Assembly (NCBI RefSeq): GCF_900637185.1
Contig: NZ_LR134352.1
Coordinates: forward strand, 1,736,001-1,800,000
Source: Nocardia asteroides
GTDB lineage: Bacteria > Actinomycetota > Actinomycetes > Mycobacteriales > Mycobacteriaceae
Length of the DNA stretch: 64,000 bases
Direction: 5' to 3'
Shown: one piece after another, positions 43,875 to 53,913 of the stretch
Layout: every line of letters begins with the position of its first letter
How positions within the stretch are numbered: position 1 is the stretch's first letter
Notes under the pieces: model-generated
Databases searched by the model: none
Told to the model about the DNA's origin: nothing
Seen by the model: the letters and a program-made list of their open reading frames with translations, nothing else
Position numbers and translations under genes: made by a program

Positions 43875-45206
43875 GTGAGGGATCGGCAGGTCGAAGTCGT
43901 GCACGGAAGTCATGCGGTCGCGCGGGTCGCGGGCGCGGTGATCGTCGTCGCGCATCGCGGACACGGCAGGCTCGGACCCGACGACACCGCGGCGGTCGCC
44001 CTCGAGTCGCTGGCCGAGCTGGTGCGCGCCGCCGCCGAGGAGGAGCCGACCGGCCCCGGCGCGCAGGTGGCGCGACAGGCCACCCGCTGGCTGATGAAGT
44101 ACGCCGAACAGATCTCACCGGGCACGCCGATCGATTTCGGCGTGCTCTCCGCGGCCGACAACGGCGGCGTCGCGATCTTCCTGCACGGTGCGGTGACGGC
44201 GGTGCTGGCCGGCGACGGCGGCACCGAGTACTACCGCGGCAGCGACGCGGCTTTCACCGTCGACCGGGTGGCCTCCGAGCCCGCCAAGGCCGTCGCGCTG
44301 TTCGTCGACGACGCCAAGGGCCGGATTCCCGATCTGCCGCCGGATCGCGGCATCGGCTGGCTGGTCGAGGGCATCGCCCAGGCGGGCGGTGCGGTCGTGT
44401 GGTCCAACGGGGTGCGCTCGCGGGTGCGCACCGCCGAACCCGCCGGTGACAGCCTCCGCCCGCCGCCGCCCACCGCCCGCATCGATCGGGAACCGCGTCC
44501 GGCGCAGGGGGATTCGCGCCCGGCCGAGCCGCCCGCCACCGGCATGCAGCCGGCGACCTCGCTGATGGACGCGGCGACCAGCGCCACCGGGCCCGCGCAC
44601 GCCGCGGTCGCCCCGCCGCCCGCCGACCCGCACACCGCCGAGACCCGGCACGCGGGCACCAATCCGGCGCCCGAACCCGACCCCGACCTGCAGCGTCGCC
44701 TGGAGGCGACCGCGCGATCGACGGTGCTCACCGTGAAGGTGATGGGATTCAAGTGCGCGCGTGCGCATCCCAGCGATCCGCGGTCGGCGTTCTGCACGGT
44801 GTGCGGCATGCCGGTCGACCAGACCCAGGCGCTGAGCGAAGTGGTGCGCCCGCCGCTGGGCATGCTCGTCCTCGACGACGGCATGACCTATCTGCTCGCC
44901 GCCGACGCCGTGATCGGCCGCGACCCCGAGAACTCCGAGGCGGCCCAGCGCGGGCTCATCCCGCTGCGCGTGGACGACACCTCCGGCGGCATGTCGCGCG
45001 CGCATGCCGAAGTGCACCTGGTGAATTGGGACGTGCAGCTGCTCGACCGCGGCTCCACCAACGGCACCCGCTCCCGGCTGCCCGGCTACCGCGACTGGAT
45101 CCGGCTCACCCCGAACCAGCCGATGGTGCTGATCCCCGGCACCGAGGTGATGATCGGCAACCGCGTGCTCCGCTACGAACCCGCGGCGCCGCCGCCGTTC
45201 GGCTAG
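43875..45206 (+). CDS. FHA-domain protein with a zinc-ribbon-like motif
   Basis: 443 residues from GTG 43875. The N-terminal domain (about 1-190) is of unknown type, with VARVAGAVIVVAHRGHGRLG and GGVAIFLHGAVTAVLAGDGG, faintly like a phosphatase-type beta sandwich. A Pro/Ala-rich linker (about 195-280) is followed by a short Cys cluster (KCARAHPSDPRSAFCTVCG). The C-terminal FHA domain (about 330-435) has IGRDPENS, SRAHAEVH and DRGSTNGTR, the phosphothreonine-binding residues. It probably reads kinase output. Its stop overlaps that of the convergent metallopeptidase (shared CTAG). Confidence 0.82.
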   Translation: MRDRQVEVVHGSHAVARVAGAVIVVAHRGHGRLGPDDTAAVALESLAELVRAAAEEEPTGPGAQVARQATRWLMKYAEQISPGTPIDFGVLSAADNGGVAIFLHGAVTAVLAGDGGTEYYRGSDAAFTVDRVASEPAKAVALFVDDAKGRIPDLPPDRGIGWLVEGIAQAGGAVVWSNGVRSRVRTAEPAGDSLRPPPPTARIDREPRPAQGDSRPAEPPATGMQPATSLMDAATSATGPAHAAVAPPPADPHTAETRHAGTNPAPEPDPDLQRRLEATARSTVLTVKVMGFKCARAHPSDPRSAFCTVCGMPVDQTQALSEVVRPPLGMLVLDDGMTYLLAADAVIGRDPENSEAAQRGLIPLRVDDTSGGMSRAHAEVHLVNWDVQLLDRGSTNGTRSRLPGYRDWIRLTPNQPMVLIPGTEVMIGNRVLRYEPAAPPPFG

Positions 45207-46648
45207 GAATACCGCGACAGGCAGGTGGTCTCGCCGTTGAGGACGCCCGCGCGGAAGGCGTCGACGCGGGAGAATCCGCTCGGCACCGTGTTGCCCTCGG
45301 TGTCGCTGGCCGCCAGGCCGTCGGTGAGCAGGCCGGAGACGGCCTCGTCCAGATCGCCCGCGGACAGCTGGATGTCGCCCTGGGCGGGCGGGCGGCCCGG
45401 CTGGGCCAGCTTGCCGGTGACCACCCCGGACAGGCAGGCCGCGCGCAGGCCGGTCTTCGCGCCGGTCAGCGCCTGTCCGTGGCTGCGCTGCACGGCCAGG
45501 GTGTAGCGGGAGATGAATACGACGTAGCCGTTGTAGTCGCCGCTGACCTTCACCGGCAGCGGACCGTCGTCGTCGGTGTCGACCGATCCGCGTTCGGCCA
45601 GCGCGGGCACGTCGGTGGCGATGACGTTCTTCGCCGGGCAGTAGGACACCGGCTCGGTGGCCGCGCCGTCCTTGCAGTCGATCTTGGCGCCGGAGTACTC
45701 GTAGGTGGGGGCCTGCTGCACCGGCAGGATCGCCTGCAGTGCCTTGCTCAGCTCCACCAGGTTCTCCTTGGAGATCGGGTACTCGCCGCGGCCCTGATCA
45801 CCGGAGAAGCTCTGCGGCAGGTTGCCGCGGCGCTGGTCGATCTCCTCGTCGTCGATGCCCTTGCAGCCGCGCGGGCCGTCGGTGAACCCGATCTGCACGG
45901 CGGTGACCCGCTCGAACGCCGATCCGTGCACGCTCTCCGGATCGTCGGGATCGGAGTCGCGGATCGAAACGGTCGCGGCCAGTACCGAATTCAGGCCGTC
46001 GGAGGTGTTGATGGTGAAGTGCTTCGATTTGCCCTCGGCGACGTGCCGCATGAACGCCCCGGCGAAGCAGTCGGCCTGCTGTTCCTTGACCAGCACCGGC
46101 GTCTTCTTGGTGACCAGCTTGGCCATGGTCTGGATGGCGTGGCCGTACTCGTGCGCCAGCACCATGACCACCGACATCTTCCCGAACGTCTCGGTCATGG
46201 TGGGCAGCAGCATCGCGCGGTCCCAGCCGATGGAGTTGTCGCTGCGGCAGTAGGCGGCGTTGACCAGGTGGTAGGTGGTCTCCTTGCAGAACTCGATCGC
46301 CTGGTTGCGCGCGGCGCGGGCGTTCCACGAGACCAGCTTCTCCACCGGCTCGAAGGTCTCGCCGCGGAACTCGGTGGCGAACGCGGCCTGCCAGTACGCC
46401 TGGATGTCGTCGATGGCGTTGAGGGCCAGCGCGTCGACCTCGCCGCCGTCACCGTTGGCGGCGGTCAGCTCCGAATCGGGGACGCCGGGACGCGGGCCGT
46501 TCGGGCCGCCGGTGGTGGGCAGCCCGGCCACCTGGAACGGGTCGTCGTAGATCGAGACACCGTGGCCGTCGATCGCCCTGGTGCACCCCACACACAGCAG
46601 TGCGCATAGCACAGCGGTGATCGCAACGAACACTTGGCCTTTCGACAT
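45203..46648 (-). CDS. Zinc metallopeptidase lipoprotein (YpfJ-like)
   Basis: 481 residues from ATG 46648. Signal peptide and lipobox LCVGC (Cys22). The zinc motif HEYGH is at 166-170 in VVMVLAHEYGHAIQTMAKLV, with a downstream acidic ligand in KEQQADCFAGAFM, the pattern of neutral zinc metallopeptidases of the YpfJ/PF04228 type. Other features are CKETTYHLVNAAYCRSDNSI upstream and several Cys that could form disulfides. It should act at the outer face of the membrane. Substrate unknown. It is divergent from the FHA-ABC gene across 107 bases. Confidence 0.88.
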   Translation of the reverse strand: MSKGQVFVAITAVLCALLCVGCTRAIDGHGVSIYDDPFQVAGLPTTGGPNGPRPGVPDSELTAANGDGGEVDALALNAIDDIQAYWQAAFATEFRGETFEPVEKLVSWNARAARNQAIEFCKETTYHLVNAAYCRSDNSIGWDRAMLLPTMTETFGKMSVVMVLAHEYGHAIQTMAKLVTKKTPVLVKEQQADCFAGAFMRHVAEGKSKHFTINTSDGLNSVLAATVSIRDSDPDDPESVHGSAFERVTAVQIGFTDGPRGCKGIDDEEIDQRRGNLPQSFSGDQGRGEYPISKENLVELSKALQAILPVQQAPTYEYSGAKIDCKDGAATEPVSYCPAKNVIATDVPALAERGSVDTDDDGPLPVKVSGDYNGYVVFISRYTLAVQRSHGQALTGAKTGLRAACLSGVVTGKLAQPGRPPAQGDIQLSAGDLDEAVSGLLTDGLAASDTEGNTVPSGFSRVDAFRAGVLNGETTCLSRYS

Positions 46649-46755
46649 CGGTCCCCCTGGTCGGCCGGATACATGTGCAGGTCGGGCGCCGGATCGGGCC
46701 TGCGGCCGTCTCGGGGGCACCGCCGATGTCCGGGCGATGGCATAGTATCCGCTCC

Positions 46756-49296
46756 ATGTCTTCACCGGGGGCGCAGACCATCACCGTGCGCCATGATGGA
46801 ACCGAACGAGTCTTCGAAGCGAGTCAGCAGATCACCATGGGTCGCGCGCCCGAGGTGACGCTGTTCGTGGACAGTCCGCTGGTCTCGCGCGTGCACGCCA
46901 CTCTGCGCTTCCAGAACGGCGCCTGGGTACTGGCCGACAACGGCAGTACCAACGGCGTTTTCGTGGACGCGCGCCGGCTGAACCAGCCGGTTTCGATCGA
47001 TCGGCCCACACAGGTGCGTCTGGGGGACGCCATCAGTGGGCCGCTGCTGCATCTGGTGCCCGCGGCGCCGTCGTCGCGGCACGCCGCCACGATGCTCGCG
47101 TCACCCTCGCAGCCGCAACAGCAACAGCCGCGTCCACCACAACGTCCGCAGCAGCCCTTCCCACCGCAGTCCAGACCCACCCCGCACGTGCCGCAACAGC
47201 CACCGCAGCCGCAGTACGTGCCCACCTCGCAGTTGCCATCGCAGCCGATGGCGCCGCAGGACAACATCAACATGACCCGGCGCGCCGACTCCTCGATGCT
47301 GCCGCCGGTCCGCAAGTCGGCCTCCACCGAACCGGTGGCGCGCGGTGACCGCATCCCGCCCGGCGGCCTGAGCATCGGCCGTACCTCCGACAACCAGATC
47401 GTGGTCAACGATCCGCTGGCCTCCCGTCAGCACGCGCGGCTGGTGTCCTCGCCGGAGGGCCTGGTCATCGAGGACCTCGGGTCGGCCAACGGCACCTTCG
47501 TCAACGGTCACCGGCAGCAGCGCACCGTGCTGCGCGAGCGTGACATCGTCACCATCGGCAATATCGACTTCGTCGTCGCGCAGGGCGCGCTGGCCCATCG
47601 GCAGAAGCCGGTGGCCGAGCTCGGGCTGTCGGTGCACGGGGTCGGGTTCACCGTCGAAGGCAACAAGCAGCTGCTCGTCGACGTCAACATGCAGGCGGGT
47701 CGCGGCACGCTGACCGCGCTGATCGGCCCCTCGGGCGCGGGCAAGTCGACGCTGTCGAAACTGATCGCGGGCAACACCCAGCCCTCCGGCGGTGTGGTTA
47801 CCTTCGAGGGCCGCAACCTGCACGCCGAGTACGAGGCGCTGCGCTCCCGTATCGGCATGGTCCCGCAGGACGACGTGCTGCACCGCCAGCTCACCGTCCG
47901 CCAGGCGCTCGGCTTCGCCGCCGAGCTGCGCCTGCCGCCGGACACCACCAAGGCCGACCGGCAGCAGGTGATCGACGGTGTGCTGAAGGAGCTCTCGCTC
48001 ACCCAGCACGCCGACACCCGCGTCGACCGGCTCTCCGGCGGTCAGCGCAAGCGTGCCTCGGTGGCGATGGAACTGCTCACCGGCCCGTCGCTGCTGATCC
48101 TGGACGAGCCCACCTCGGGTCTGGACCCGGCGCTGGACCGCCAGGTCATGCAGATGCTGCGCGAGCTGGCCGACGCGGGCCGCGTGGTGATCGTGGTGAC
48201 CCACTCGGTGGCGTGCCTGGACATGTGCGACCAGGTGGTGCTGCTCGCGCCCGGCGGCAAGACCGCCTTCGCCGGTCATCCGGGTGGCGTCGGCGCCGCG
48301 CTCGGCACCAGCGACTGGGCCGAGATCTTCGCCAAGGTCGCCGCGAATCCCGACCAGGCCTTCGCGGCCTACCGGTCCCGGCAGGCGTATGTGCCACCGC
48401 CGCCGCCACCGCAGCCGATGCAGCGTGGGAACGCGGGCGCGCCGCCGCAGTCGAGCGGCATGCGGCAGTTCAGCACGCTGGCGCGACGGCAGCTGCGGCT
48501 GATCTTCGCCGACCGCGGCTATCTCACCTTCCTGGTGGTGCTGCCGTTCATCCTCGGCGCGCTGTCGCTGGTGGTGCCGGGTAGCGACGGCTTCACCGAG
48601 GGCCCGCTGATCGCGCAGCCCGACGGGTCATTCGCCCGCTCCAGCGGTGGTGAGGCCCAGCAGCTGCTGGTCGTGCTCATCCTGGGCGCCTGCTTCATGG
48701 GCGCCACGCTGACCGTGCGTGACCTGGTCGGCGAGCGCTCGATCTTCTACCGCGAGCGCGCGGTGGGCCTGCTGCCGTCGGCCTATCTGATGGCCAAGAT
48801 CGTGGTGTTCAGCGTGACCGCGTTCCTGCAGTCGGCGGTGCTGGTCGGCATCACGCTGATCGGCAAGAAGGCACCGCAGGAGGGCGCGCTGTTCCCGAGC
48901 GGCAGCCTCGAGCTCTACCTCGACATCGCGATGACCGCGGTCTGCTGTGTGGTGTTCGGTCTGCTGATGTCGAGCCTGGCCAAGTCCAACGAGCAGGTCA
49001 TGCCGATGCTCGTGGTGATGATCATGGTGCAGCTGGTGATGGCCGGTGGCCTGATCCCGGTGACCGACCGCGTCGGCCTGGAGCAGGTGTCGTACCTGTT
49101 CCCGTCGCGCTGGGGTTACGCCGCCGGTGCGGCGACTGTGGATCTGCGCGAGTTGGTCATCGGCGCGCAGGAGGACGCGCTGTGGGAGCACAAGCCGGGG
49201 ATCTGGATCGCCGACATCGTGCTGCTGATCATCATCACCTCGATCCTGGCGGTCATCACCTGGAGCCGCCTGCGCCTGAAGAAGTCGCAGGCATGA
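46756..49296 (+). CDS. ABC-2 type exporter with two FHA domains (Rv1747-like)
   Basis: 846 residues from ATG 46756. FHA domain 1 (about 10-95: TMGRAPEV, SRVHA, DNGSTNG), a Gln/Pro-rich linker (about 115-170), FHA domain 2 (about 203-275: SIGRTSDN, SRQHARL, LGSANGTF), an ABC ATPase (about 295-520: GPSGAGKS at 324-331, LSGGQRKR, LLILDEPTSGLD) and a six-helix ABC-2 membrane domain (about 575-846). In M. tuberculosis, Rv1747 has this architecture, is phosphorylated by PknF and is linked to PIM glycolipid export. By family inference this protein exports an envelope lipid under kinase control. Confidence 0.93.
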   Translation: MSSPGAQTITVRHDGTERVFEASQQITMGRAPEVTLFVDSPLVSRVHATLRFQNGAWVLADNGSTNGVFVDARRLNQPVSIDRPTQVRLGDAISGPLLHLVPAAPSSRHAATMLASPSQPQQQQPRPPQRPQQPFPPQSRPTPHVPQQPPQPQYVPTSQLPSQPMAPQDNINMTRRADSSMLPPVRKSASTEPVARGDRIPPGGLSIGRTSDNQIVVNDPLASRQHARLVSSPEGLVIEDLGSANGTFVNGHRQQRTVLRERDIVTIGNIDFVVAQGALAHRQKPVAELGLSVHGVGFTVEGNKQLLVDVNMQAGRGTLTALIGPSGAGKSTLSKLIAGNTQPSGGVVTFEGRNLHAEYEALRSRIGMVPQDDVLHRQLTVRQALGFAAELRLPPDTTKADRQQVIDGVLKELSLTQHADTRVDRLSGGQRKRASVAMELLTGPSLLILDEPTSGLDPALDRQVMQMLRELADAGRVVIVVTHSVACLDMCDQVVLLAPGGKTAFAGHPGGVGAALGTSDWAEIFAKVAANPDQAFAAYRSRQAYVPPPPPPQPMQRGNAGAPPQSSGMRQFSTLARRQLRLIFADRGYLTFLVVLPFILGALSLVVPGSDGFTEGPLIAQPDGSFARSSGGEAQQLLVVLILGACFMGATLTVRDLVGERSIFYRERAVGLLPSAYLMAKIVVFSVTAFLQSAVLVGITLIGKKAPQEGALFPSGSLELYLDIAMTAVCCVVFGLLMSSLAKSNEQVMPMLVVMIMVQLVMAGGLIPVTDRVGLEQVSYLFPSRWGYAAGAATVDLRELVIGAQEDALWEHKPGIWIADIVLLIIITSILAVITWSRLRLKKSQA

Positions 49297-49444
49297 TCGG
49301 TCAGCGGCCGGAGGAGGTAGCGCAGCGTGACCACGCGGGCCGCCCGAGCGTGCCGGATGCGCACAGCATGAGGGATCGGCAGGTCAGGAGCGGATCGGCG
49401 GGCATGCTGCGCGTGTCGGTCCTCGACACGGCACACTTGAGCCT

Positions 49445-50773
49445 GTGACCGTTCGAGTTGGCGCCCTGCATCTGGGGTGGGATGTGGTGTCCGTGGCCGC
49501 GGGCGGCGGTGATACCCCGATCCGCCCGGTTCAGGTGGAGGGCACCTACACCCCGCCCGCCTACCTGCTCGCCGACGCGGCGGGCAGGCTGCACACCGCG
49601 GGCGTCGACCGGCAGCGCCCCGACCTGGGCATGGCGATCGCCGACGTGCGCGACATCCTCGGGCATCCGCAGATCGTGATCGCCGGCGCCACCTGGCCCG
49701 CCGAACTGGTCTTCCGGGCCCGGCTGTACAACCCGCTGGCCGCGGTCGGCAAGTACCTGCGTGGCAAGCCGCAGCTGGTGGCACTGCCGTATCCGGACAG
49801 CTGGCCCGACGAGAAGGTCGAGACCTACGCCGCACTGGTCGAACAGCTCGACGTGGTCGTCGAACCGCTGCCGGAGAGCGTCGCGCTGTCGGGTTATGTG
49901 CGCGCGCTCGGGCTGGTCTCCCCGCCCGGCGACCGGCATCGCACCGGTATCGGCGCCACCGGCGTGTACTCCGACGGCCGCACGCTGCTGGTCGTCGCGG
50001 TGCACGGTGACGACGAACAGCCCACCGAATCGGTCGAGGTGGCGGTCAGCGCCGAGGCGCTGCGCGATGCCCGCTCGGCCGACAACGTGGTGATCGAGGC
50101 CATGGCGGCGGCCCGCTCGATCGGCGCCGACACCTCGACGGTGCTGCTGGCGGGCAACGTCTGCTTCAACGACGCGCTGCGGCTGGCGTTCCAGAACCAC
50201 CTGGGCCAGCGGTTGCAGGTGGCCGATCATCCGATGCACGCGCTGGTGCTCGGCGCGGCGCATCTGCTGGTCACCGAGCCGCTCGACGAGGACGACTACC
50301 CCGAGACCCAGCACCCCGGCCAGGGCTATGCCGCCCAGGTGGGCTGGGGTGCGCCGCCCGCTGCGCCGCAGCCGGGTCAGCCGCCGAGTCCCGCCGGTTT
50401 CGTCGCGGGCCCGCCCGCGCAACCGGGCGGTCGGCACGCGCTGCAGGAACCGGCCGACGACGGCCGCGGCAAGTTGCTCGGCAAGGTGAAGAAGGGCTTC
50501 TTCGGCGCACCGGCCGTGGTGGGCGCGGTCGCGCTGGCCGCGACGGCCTGGCACACCGGCGCCGCCGCGCCCGCGGTGGCGGCCGAGGGCGAGCACGTCT
50601 CGTGCGCGTTCACCCCGTACGCGAACACGATCCCGCCGGAGGGCATCGCCAGCGCTCGCGGCGGCGGTCTGGTCCAGGACAACGGCTGCGTCACCCCTGG
50701 CATCGACACCCTGCGGTACCTGATCCCCGGTCCCGCCGGGGCGACCGACCCCGGGCCCCCGGTGGTGATCTAG
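49445..50773 (+). CDS. Actin/Hsp70-like fold protein with one membrane helix, function unknown
   Basis: 442 residues from GTG 49445. The first about 285 residues ([20 protein letters not shown], then [14 protein letters not shown] in the form [12 protein letters not shown], and [14 protein letters not shown] and AHLLVTEPL segments) suggest a degenerate Hsp70/actin-type fold, similar in outline to the ESX-associated protein at 25561. A Pro/Gly-rich linker (about 300-340), a hydrophobic stretch (about 358-378) and a short Cys-containing extracytoplasmic tail (EHVSCAF...VQDNGCVTP) follow. I cannot assign a function. It sits between the FHA-ABC transporter and rplM. Confidence 0.6.
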   Translation: MTVRVGALHLGWDVVSVAAGGGDTPIRPVQVEGTYTPPAYLLADAAGRLHTAGVDRQRPDLGMAIADVRDILGHPQIVIAGATWPAELVFRARLYNPLAAVGKYLRGKPQLVALPYPDSWPDEKVETYAALVEQLDVVVEPLPESVALSGYVRALGLVSPPGDRHRTGIGATGVYSDGRTLLVVAVHGDDEQPTESVEVAVSAEALRDARSADNVVIEAMAAARSIGADTSTVLLAGNVCFNDALRLAFQNHLGQRLQVADHPMHALVLGAAHLLVTEPLDEDDYPETQHPGQGYAAQVGWGAPPAAPQPGQPPSPAGFVAGPPAQPGGRHALQEPADDGRGKLLGKVKKGFFGAPAVVGAVALAATAWHTGAAAPAVAAEGEHVSCAFTPYANTIPPEGIASARGGGLVQDNGCVTPGIDTLRYLIPGPAGATDPGPPVVI

Positions 50774-50952
50774 CCGCGACGCCCGATTGTGGGTGCGTCA
50801 TGCGTGGCTGGTATCGTGGCTCGCTGGCGTGTGGAACGTCGGACCGTTCGCGGATCGGCGTTTCCTTCGATGTCCCGGGTCTCCACCGGCCGCCGGGACG
50901 ATCTCGAACCACACCCGTGGCCGGCAACACCGACGACAGACAGGGAACGACT

Positions 50953-51396
50953 GTGCCTACGTACAGCCCCAAGGCGGGTGACGTGACCCGTAAGTGGTAC
51001 GTCATCGACGCCACTGACGTAGTCCTCGGCCGTCTCGCCGTGCAGGCCGCTGGCCTGCTGCGCGGCAAGGGCAAGCCGACCTACGCACCGCACGTCGATG
51101 GTGGCGACTTCGTCATCATCATCAACGCGGACAAGGTTGCCATCTCCGGCAACAAGAAGCAGGACAAGCTCATCCACCACCACAGCGGACACCCGGGCGG
51201 CCTCAAGTCGCGCACTGTCGGCGAGGTGTTGGCGACCCGTCCCGATCGTCTCGTGGAGAAGGCCGTCAAGGGCATGATCCCGAAGAACAAGCTGGGTAAC
51301 GCGATCGCGGGCAAGCTGAAGGTCTACGCAGGCCCGAACCACCCCCACGCCGCGCAGCAGCCGGTTCCGTTCGAGATCAAGCAGGTGGCCCAGTGA
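50953..51396 (+). CDS. rplM: 50S ribosomal protein L13
   Basis: 147 residues from GTG 50953 with AGGGAACG upstream. It contains the L13 signature ([48 protein letters not shown]). L13 is an early-assembly large-subunit protein. Its stop overlaps the GTG start of rpsI (GTGA), indicating coupled translation. The rplM-rpsI-glmM order matches mycobacteria. Confidence 0.97.
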   Translation: MPTYSPKAGDVTRKWYVIDATDVVLGRLAVQAAGLLRGKGKPTYAPHVDGGDFVIIINADKVAISGNKKQDKLIHHHSGHPGGLKSRTVGEVLATRPDRLVEKAVKGMIPKNKLGNAIAGKLKVYAGPNHPHAAQQPVPFEIKQVAQ

Positions 51397-51905
51397 CCGC
51401 TCCTGAAGAGTTCAACGAAGACTACGACGTGGTCGACGAGACCGTCGAGGTTGTCGAAGACGGCGACGGCTACGAGGCCGAGTACGTCGAGGAGACCGCC
51501 TACGCCCCGATCGTGATCGATCGCCCGGTGCAGACCGTCGGCCGCCGTAAGGAAGCCGTCGTCCGCGTGCGCCTGGTTCCCGGCTCGGGCAACTTCGTGC
51601 TCAACGGCCGCACCATCGAGGACTACTTCCCGAACAAGGTGCACCAGCAGCTCGTGAAGTCCCCGCTGGTCACCGTCGAGCGTGTCGAGAGCTTCGACAT
51701 CTACGCTCGCCTGGTCGGTGGCGGCCCGTCGGGTCAGGCGGGCGCTCTGCGTCTGGCCATCGCCCGCGCGCTGATCGAGGTCACCCCCGAGGATCGCCCC
51801 GCGCTCAAGCGCGCCGGCTTCCTGACTCGTGACCCGCGTGCCACCGAGCGTAAGAAGTACGGTCTGAAGAAGGCCCGTAAGGCGCCTCAGTACTCGAAGC
51901 GCTGA
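51393..51905 (+). CDS. rpsI: 30S ribosomal protein S9
   Basis: 170 residues from GTG 51393. An acidic N-terminal extension of about 40 residues ([20 protein letters not shown]) precedes the S9 core ([40 protein letters not shown]) and the basic tail [12 protein letters not shown], whose last residues reach P-site tRNA. Coupled to rplM by a 4-base overlap. N-terminal acidic extensions occur in other actinobacterial S9 proteins. Confidence 0.97.
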   Translation: MTAPEEFNEDYDVVDETVEVVEDGDGYEAEYVEETAYAPIVIDRPVQTVGRRKEAVVRVRLVPGSGNFVLNGRTIEDYFPNKVHQQLVKSPLVTVERVESFDIYARLVGGGPSGQAGALRLAIARALIEVTPEDRPALKRAGFLTRDPRATERKKYGLKKARKAPQYSKR

Positions 51906-51993
51906 TTTACGCCCTGCCGGCCTCGGTCTTGCGCATACGCTGGGTATGCTCCCCGCGAGAGTGGGGATGAGCCAGGTCGGCGGAGCACATGTG

Positions 51994-52032
51994 CGAGAGC
52001 AGGCTTCCAGCACCGCTGGTCGCCTGCTCTCG
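51994..52032 (+). promoter_or_regulatory. Long perfect leader hairpin upstream of glmM
   Basis: CGAGAGCAGGC / GCCTGCTCTCG forms a perfect 11-base-pair outer stem enclosing CCAGC-ACC-GCTGG, separated by symmetric 2-base mismatches (TT and TC). Wobble pairs extend the base. It ends 38 bases before the glmM ATG and 127 bases after rpsI. It may terminate rpsI read-through, or act as a structured leader controlling glmM; there is no T-run. Confidence 0.6.
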
Positions 52033-52070
52033 TGCTGTATGCGGGGGACCTACTACCAGCAGAGGGTTTT

Positions 52071-53408
52071 ATGGGACGGCTGTTCGGTACTGACGGTGTT
52101 CGCGGGCTCGCCAACGACTCGCTGAGCCCGGAACTGGCGATGCGGGTCGCGGCGGCGGCGGCGCAGGTGCTCTCGCGCGGCAAGAAGCGGGCGGTCGCGG
52201 TTGTCGGCCGTGATCCGCGAGCCAGCGGCGAGATGCTCGAAGCCGCGGTGACGGCGGGTCTGACCTCGGTGGGCGTCGACGTGCTCTCGGTGGGCGTGCT
52301 GCCCACCCCGGCGGTCGCGTACCTGACCGGCCTCTACGACGCGTGCTTCGGCGTGATGATCTCCGCCTCGCACAATCCCATGCCCGACAACGGCATCAAG
52401 ATCTTCGCGGCGGGCGGGCACAAGCTCGACGACGCCGTGGAACAGCGGATCGAAGCCCTGATCACCGAGGGCGTCACGGTGCGCCCCACTGGCGCTGGCA
52501 TCGGCCGCGTGCGCGGCGACTACACCGTCGAGGGCACGCACGAACGCTATGTCGAGCACCTGCTCGAATCGACCGGCCAGGATCTGTCCGGGCTGACCGT
52601 CGTCGTCGACTGCGCGCACGGCGCGGCGGCCGAGGTGGCACCGCAGGTGTACCGGGAGGCGGGCGCGACGGTGATCGCGATCAACGCCGAACCCGACGGC
52701 CTCAACATCAACGACGGCTGCGGCTCCACCCATCTCGACGCGGTCCGCGCCGCCGTCCTCGAACACGGCGCCGACCTGGGCATCGCCCTCGACGGTGACG
52801 CCGACCGCTGCCTGGCGGTGGACGCCGCGGGCGAGACCGTCGACGGCGACGCGATCATGGCCGTGCTGGCGCTGGCCATGCGCGAGGCGGGCGAGCTGGT
52901 CGGCGACACCCTGGTCGCCACCGTGATGAGCAACCTGGGCCTGCACATCGCCATGCGCGCGGCCGGGATCAGCGTGCTCACCGCGGCCGTGGGCGACCGC
53001 TACGTGCTCGAGGAACTGCGCCGCGGGGGCTACAGCCTCGGCGGCGAGCAGTCCGGGCATGTGGTGTTCCCGCGCTACGGCACCACCGGCGACGGCGTGC
53101 TCACCGGCCTGCGGCTGATGGCGCGGATGGCCCAGACCGGGCGTCCGCTGGGCGAGCTGGCCGGGGTGATGAGCACCGTCCCGCAGGTGCTGGTGAACGT
53201 GCCGGTCAGCGACAAGGCCGCCGTCGCCCTCGCCCCCGAGGTGCGCGACGCGGTGGCCGAGGCCGAGCGGATCCTGGGCGATTCCGGCCGGGTCCTGTTG
53301 CGGCCCAGCGGAACCGAGCAACTGGTCCGGGTGATGGTGGAGGCCACCGATCCGGCGCAGGCGCGGCAGCTGGCCGACGATCTGGCCAAGCGGGTCGCCG
53401 CGGTCTAG
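52071..53408 (+). CDS. glmM: Phosphoglucosamine mutase
   Basis: 445 residues from ATG 52071. GlmM interconverts glucosamine-6-phosphate and glucosamine-1-phosphate for UDP-GlcNAc and peptidoglycan synthesis. The phosphoserine loop [12 protein letters not shown] has catalytic Ser100; the Mg2+ loop DGDADRC and sugar loop [10 protein letters not shown] are intact, as is the phosphate-binding [14 protein letters not shown]. Length is typical. Together with glmS at the window end, it forms the amino-sugar pathway. Confidence 0.97.
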   Translation: MGRLFGTDGVRGLANDSLSPELAMRVAAAAAQVLSRGKKRAVAVVGRDPRASGEMLEAAVTAGLTSVGVDVLSVGVLPTPAVAYLTGLYDACFGVMISASHNPMPDNGIKIFAAGGHKLDDAVEQRIEALITEGVTVRPTGAGIGRVRGDYTVEGTHERYVEHLLESTGQDLSGLTVVVDCAHGAAAEVAPQVYREAGATVIAINAEPDGLNINDGCGSTHLDAVRAAVLEHGADLGIALDGDADRCLAVDAAGETVDGDAIMAVLALAMREAGELVGDTLVATVMSNLGLHIAMRAAGISVLTAAVGDRYVLEELRRGGYSLGGEQSGHVVFPRYGTTGDGVLTGLRLMARMAQTGRPLGELAGVMSTVPQVLVNVPVSDKAAVALAPEVRDAVAEAERILGDSGRVLLRPSGTEQLVRVMVEATDPAQARQLADDLAKRVAAV

Positions 53409-53420
53409 CGCACACCTGGC

Positions 53421-53436
53421 GGGCCGCCCGCGGCCC
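53421..53436 (+). terminator. Hairpin after glmM
   Basis: GGGCCGC-CC-GCGGCCC is a perfect 7-base-pair GC stem 13 bases after the glmM stop. No T-run follows, but the position fits a stem-type actinobacterial terminator. Confidence 0.5.
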
Positions 53437-53541
53437 ATCTACTATCGGCATACGCCGTATGGACCTGTGTGCCGGTGGCGCGTGTGCTGCTCGGCGCACC
53501 GGATAGTTTGGCGCGCAGCACGATTCGAAGGGGGCCGTCCC

Positions 53542-53913
53542 ATGGTGCCGCCGCTGCCTGCCCGGAACTACCACGAGCAGGACCGCTACCCGGTCGACTA
53601 CGCCGCGGCCGACCCGTACCACCGCTGCGGCGGTGCGTGCGGCAGGCCCGGCTGCCGGGATGTGCCGCAGGGCTATTCGCACACGGTCCCGATCCGGGAC
53701 GAGGGCTACGGCCAGCCGGTGGAACCCTTCGAGACGGCCGAGCCGTCGTCCGGGTACTCGTTCCCGATGCCGCGAGTGCCGCGCTCGCGCTCGGCGATCG
53801 TGGTGCTGATCATCCTGTGCGCCACCGGCGTCGCCGGACTGGTCGGCGCGAAACTGGGTTCCGATGTCGACCTGTTCGGCGCGCCCGCCCCGGCGGTGGT
53901 GCGGTCGCTCTGA
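53542..53913 (+). CDS. Small single-pass membrane protein of unknown function
   Basis: 123 residues from ATG 53542 (GAAGGGGG upstream). The N-terminal part is hydrophilic, with a Cys-rich knot RCGGACGRPGC (three Cys in 9 residues) that could bind a metal. A membrane helix lies at about 84-104 (SAIVVLIILCATGVAGLVGA). It occupies the Rv3440c position downstream of glmM, but similarity was not established. It converges on the next gene with abutting stops (TGATCA). Confidence 0.6.
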   Translation: MVPPLPARNYHEQDRYPVDYAAADPYHRCGGACGRPGCRDVPQGYSHTVPIRDEGYGQPVEPFETAEPSSGYSFPMPRVPRSRSAIVVLIILCATGVAGLVGAKLGSDVDLFGAPAPAVVRSL

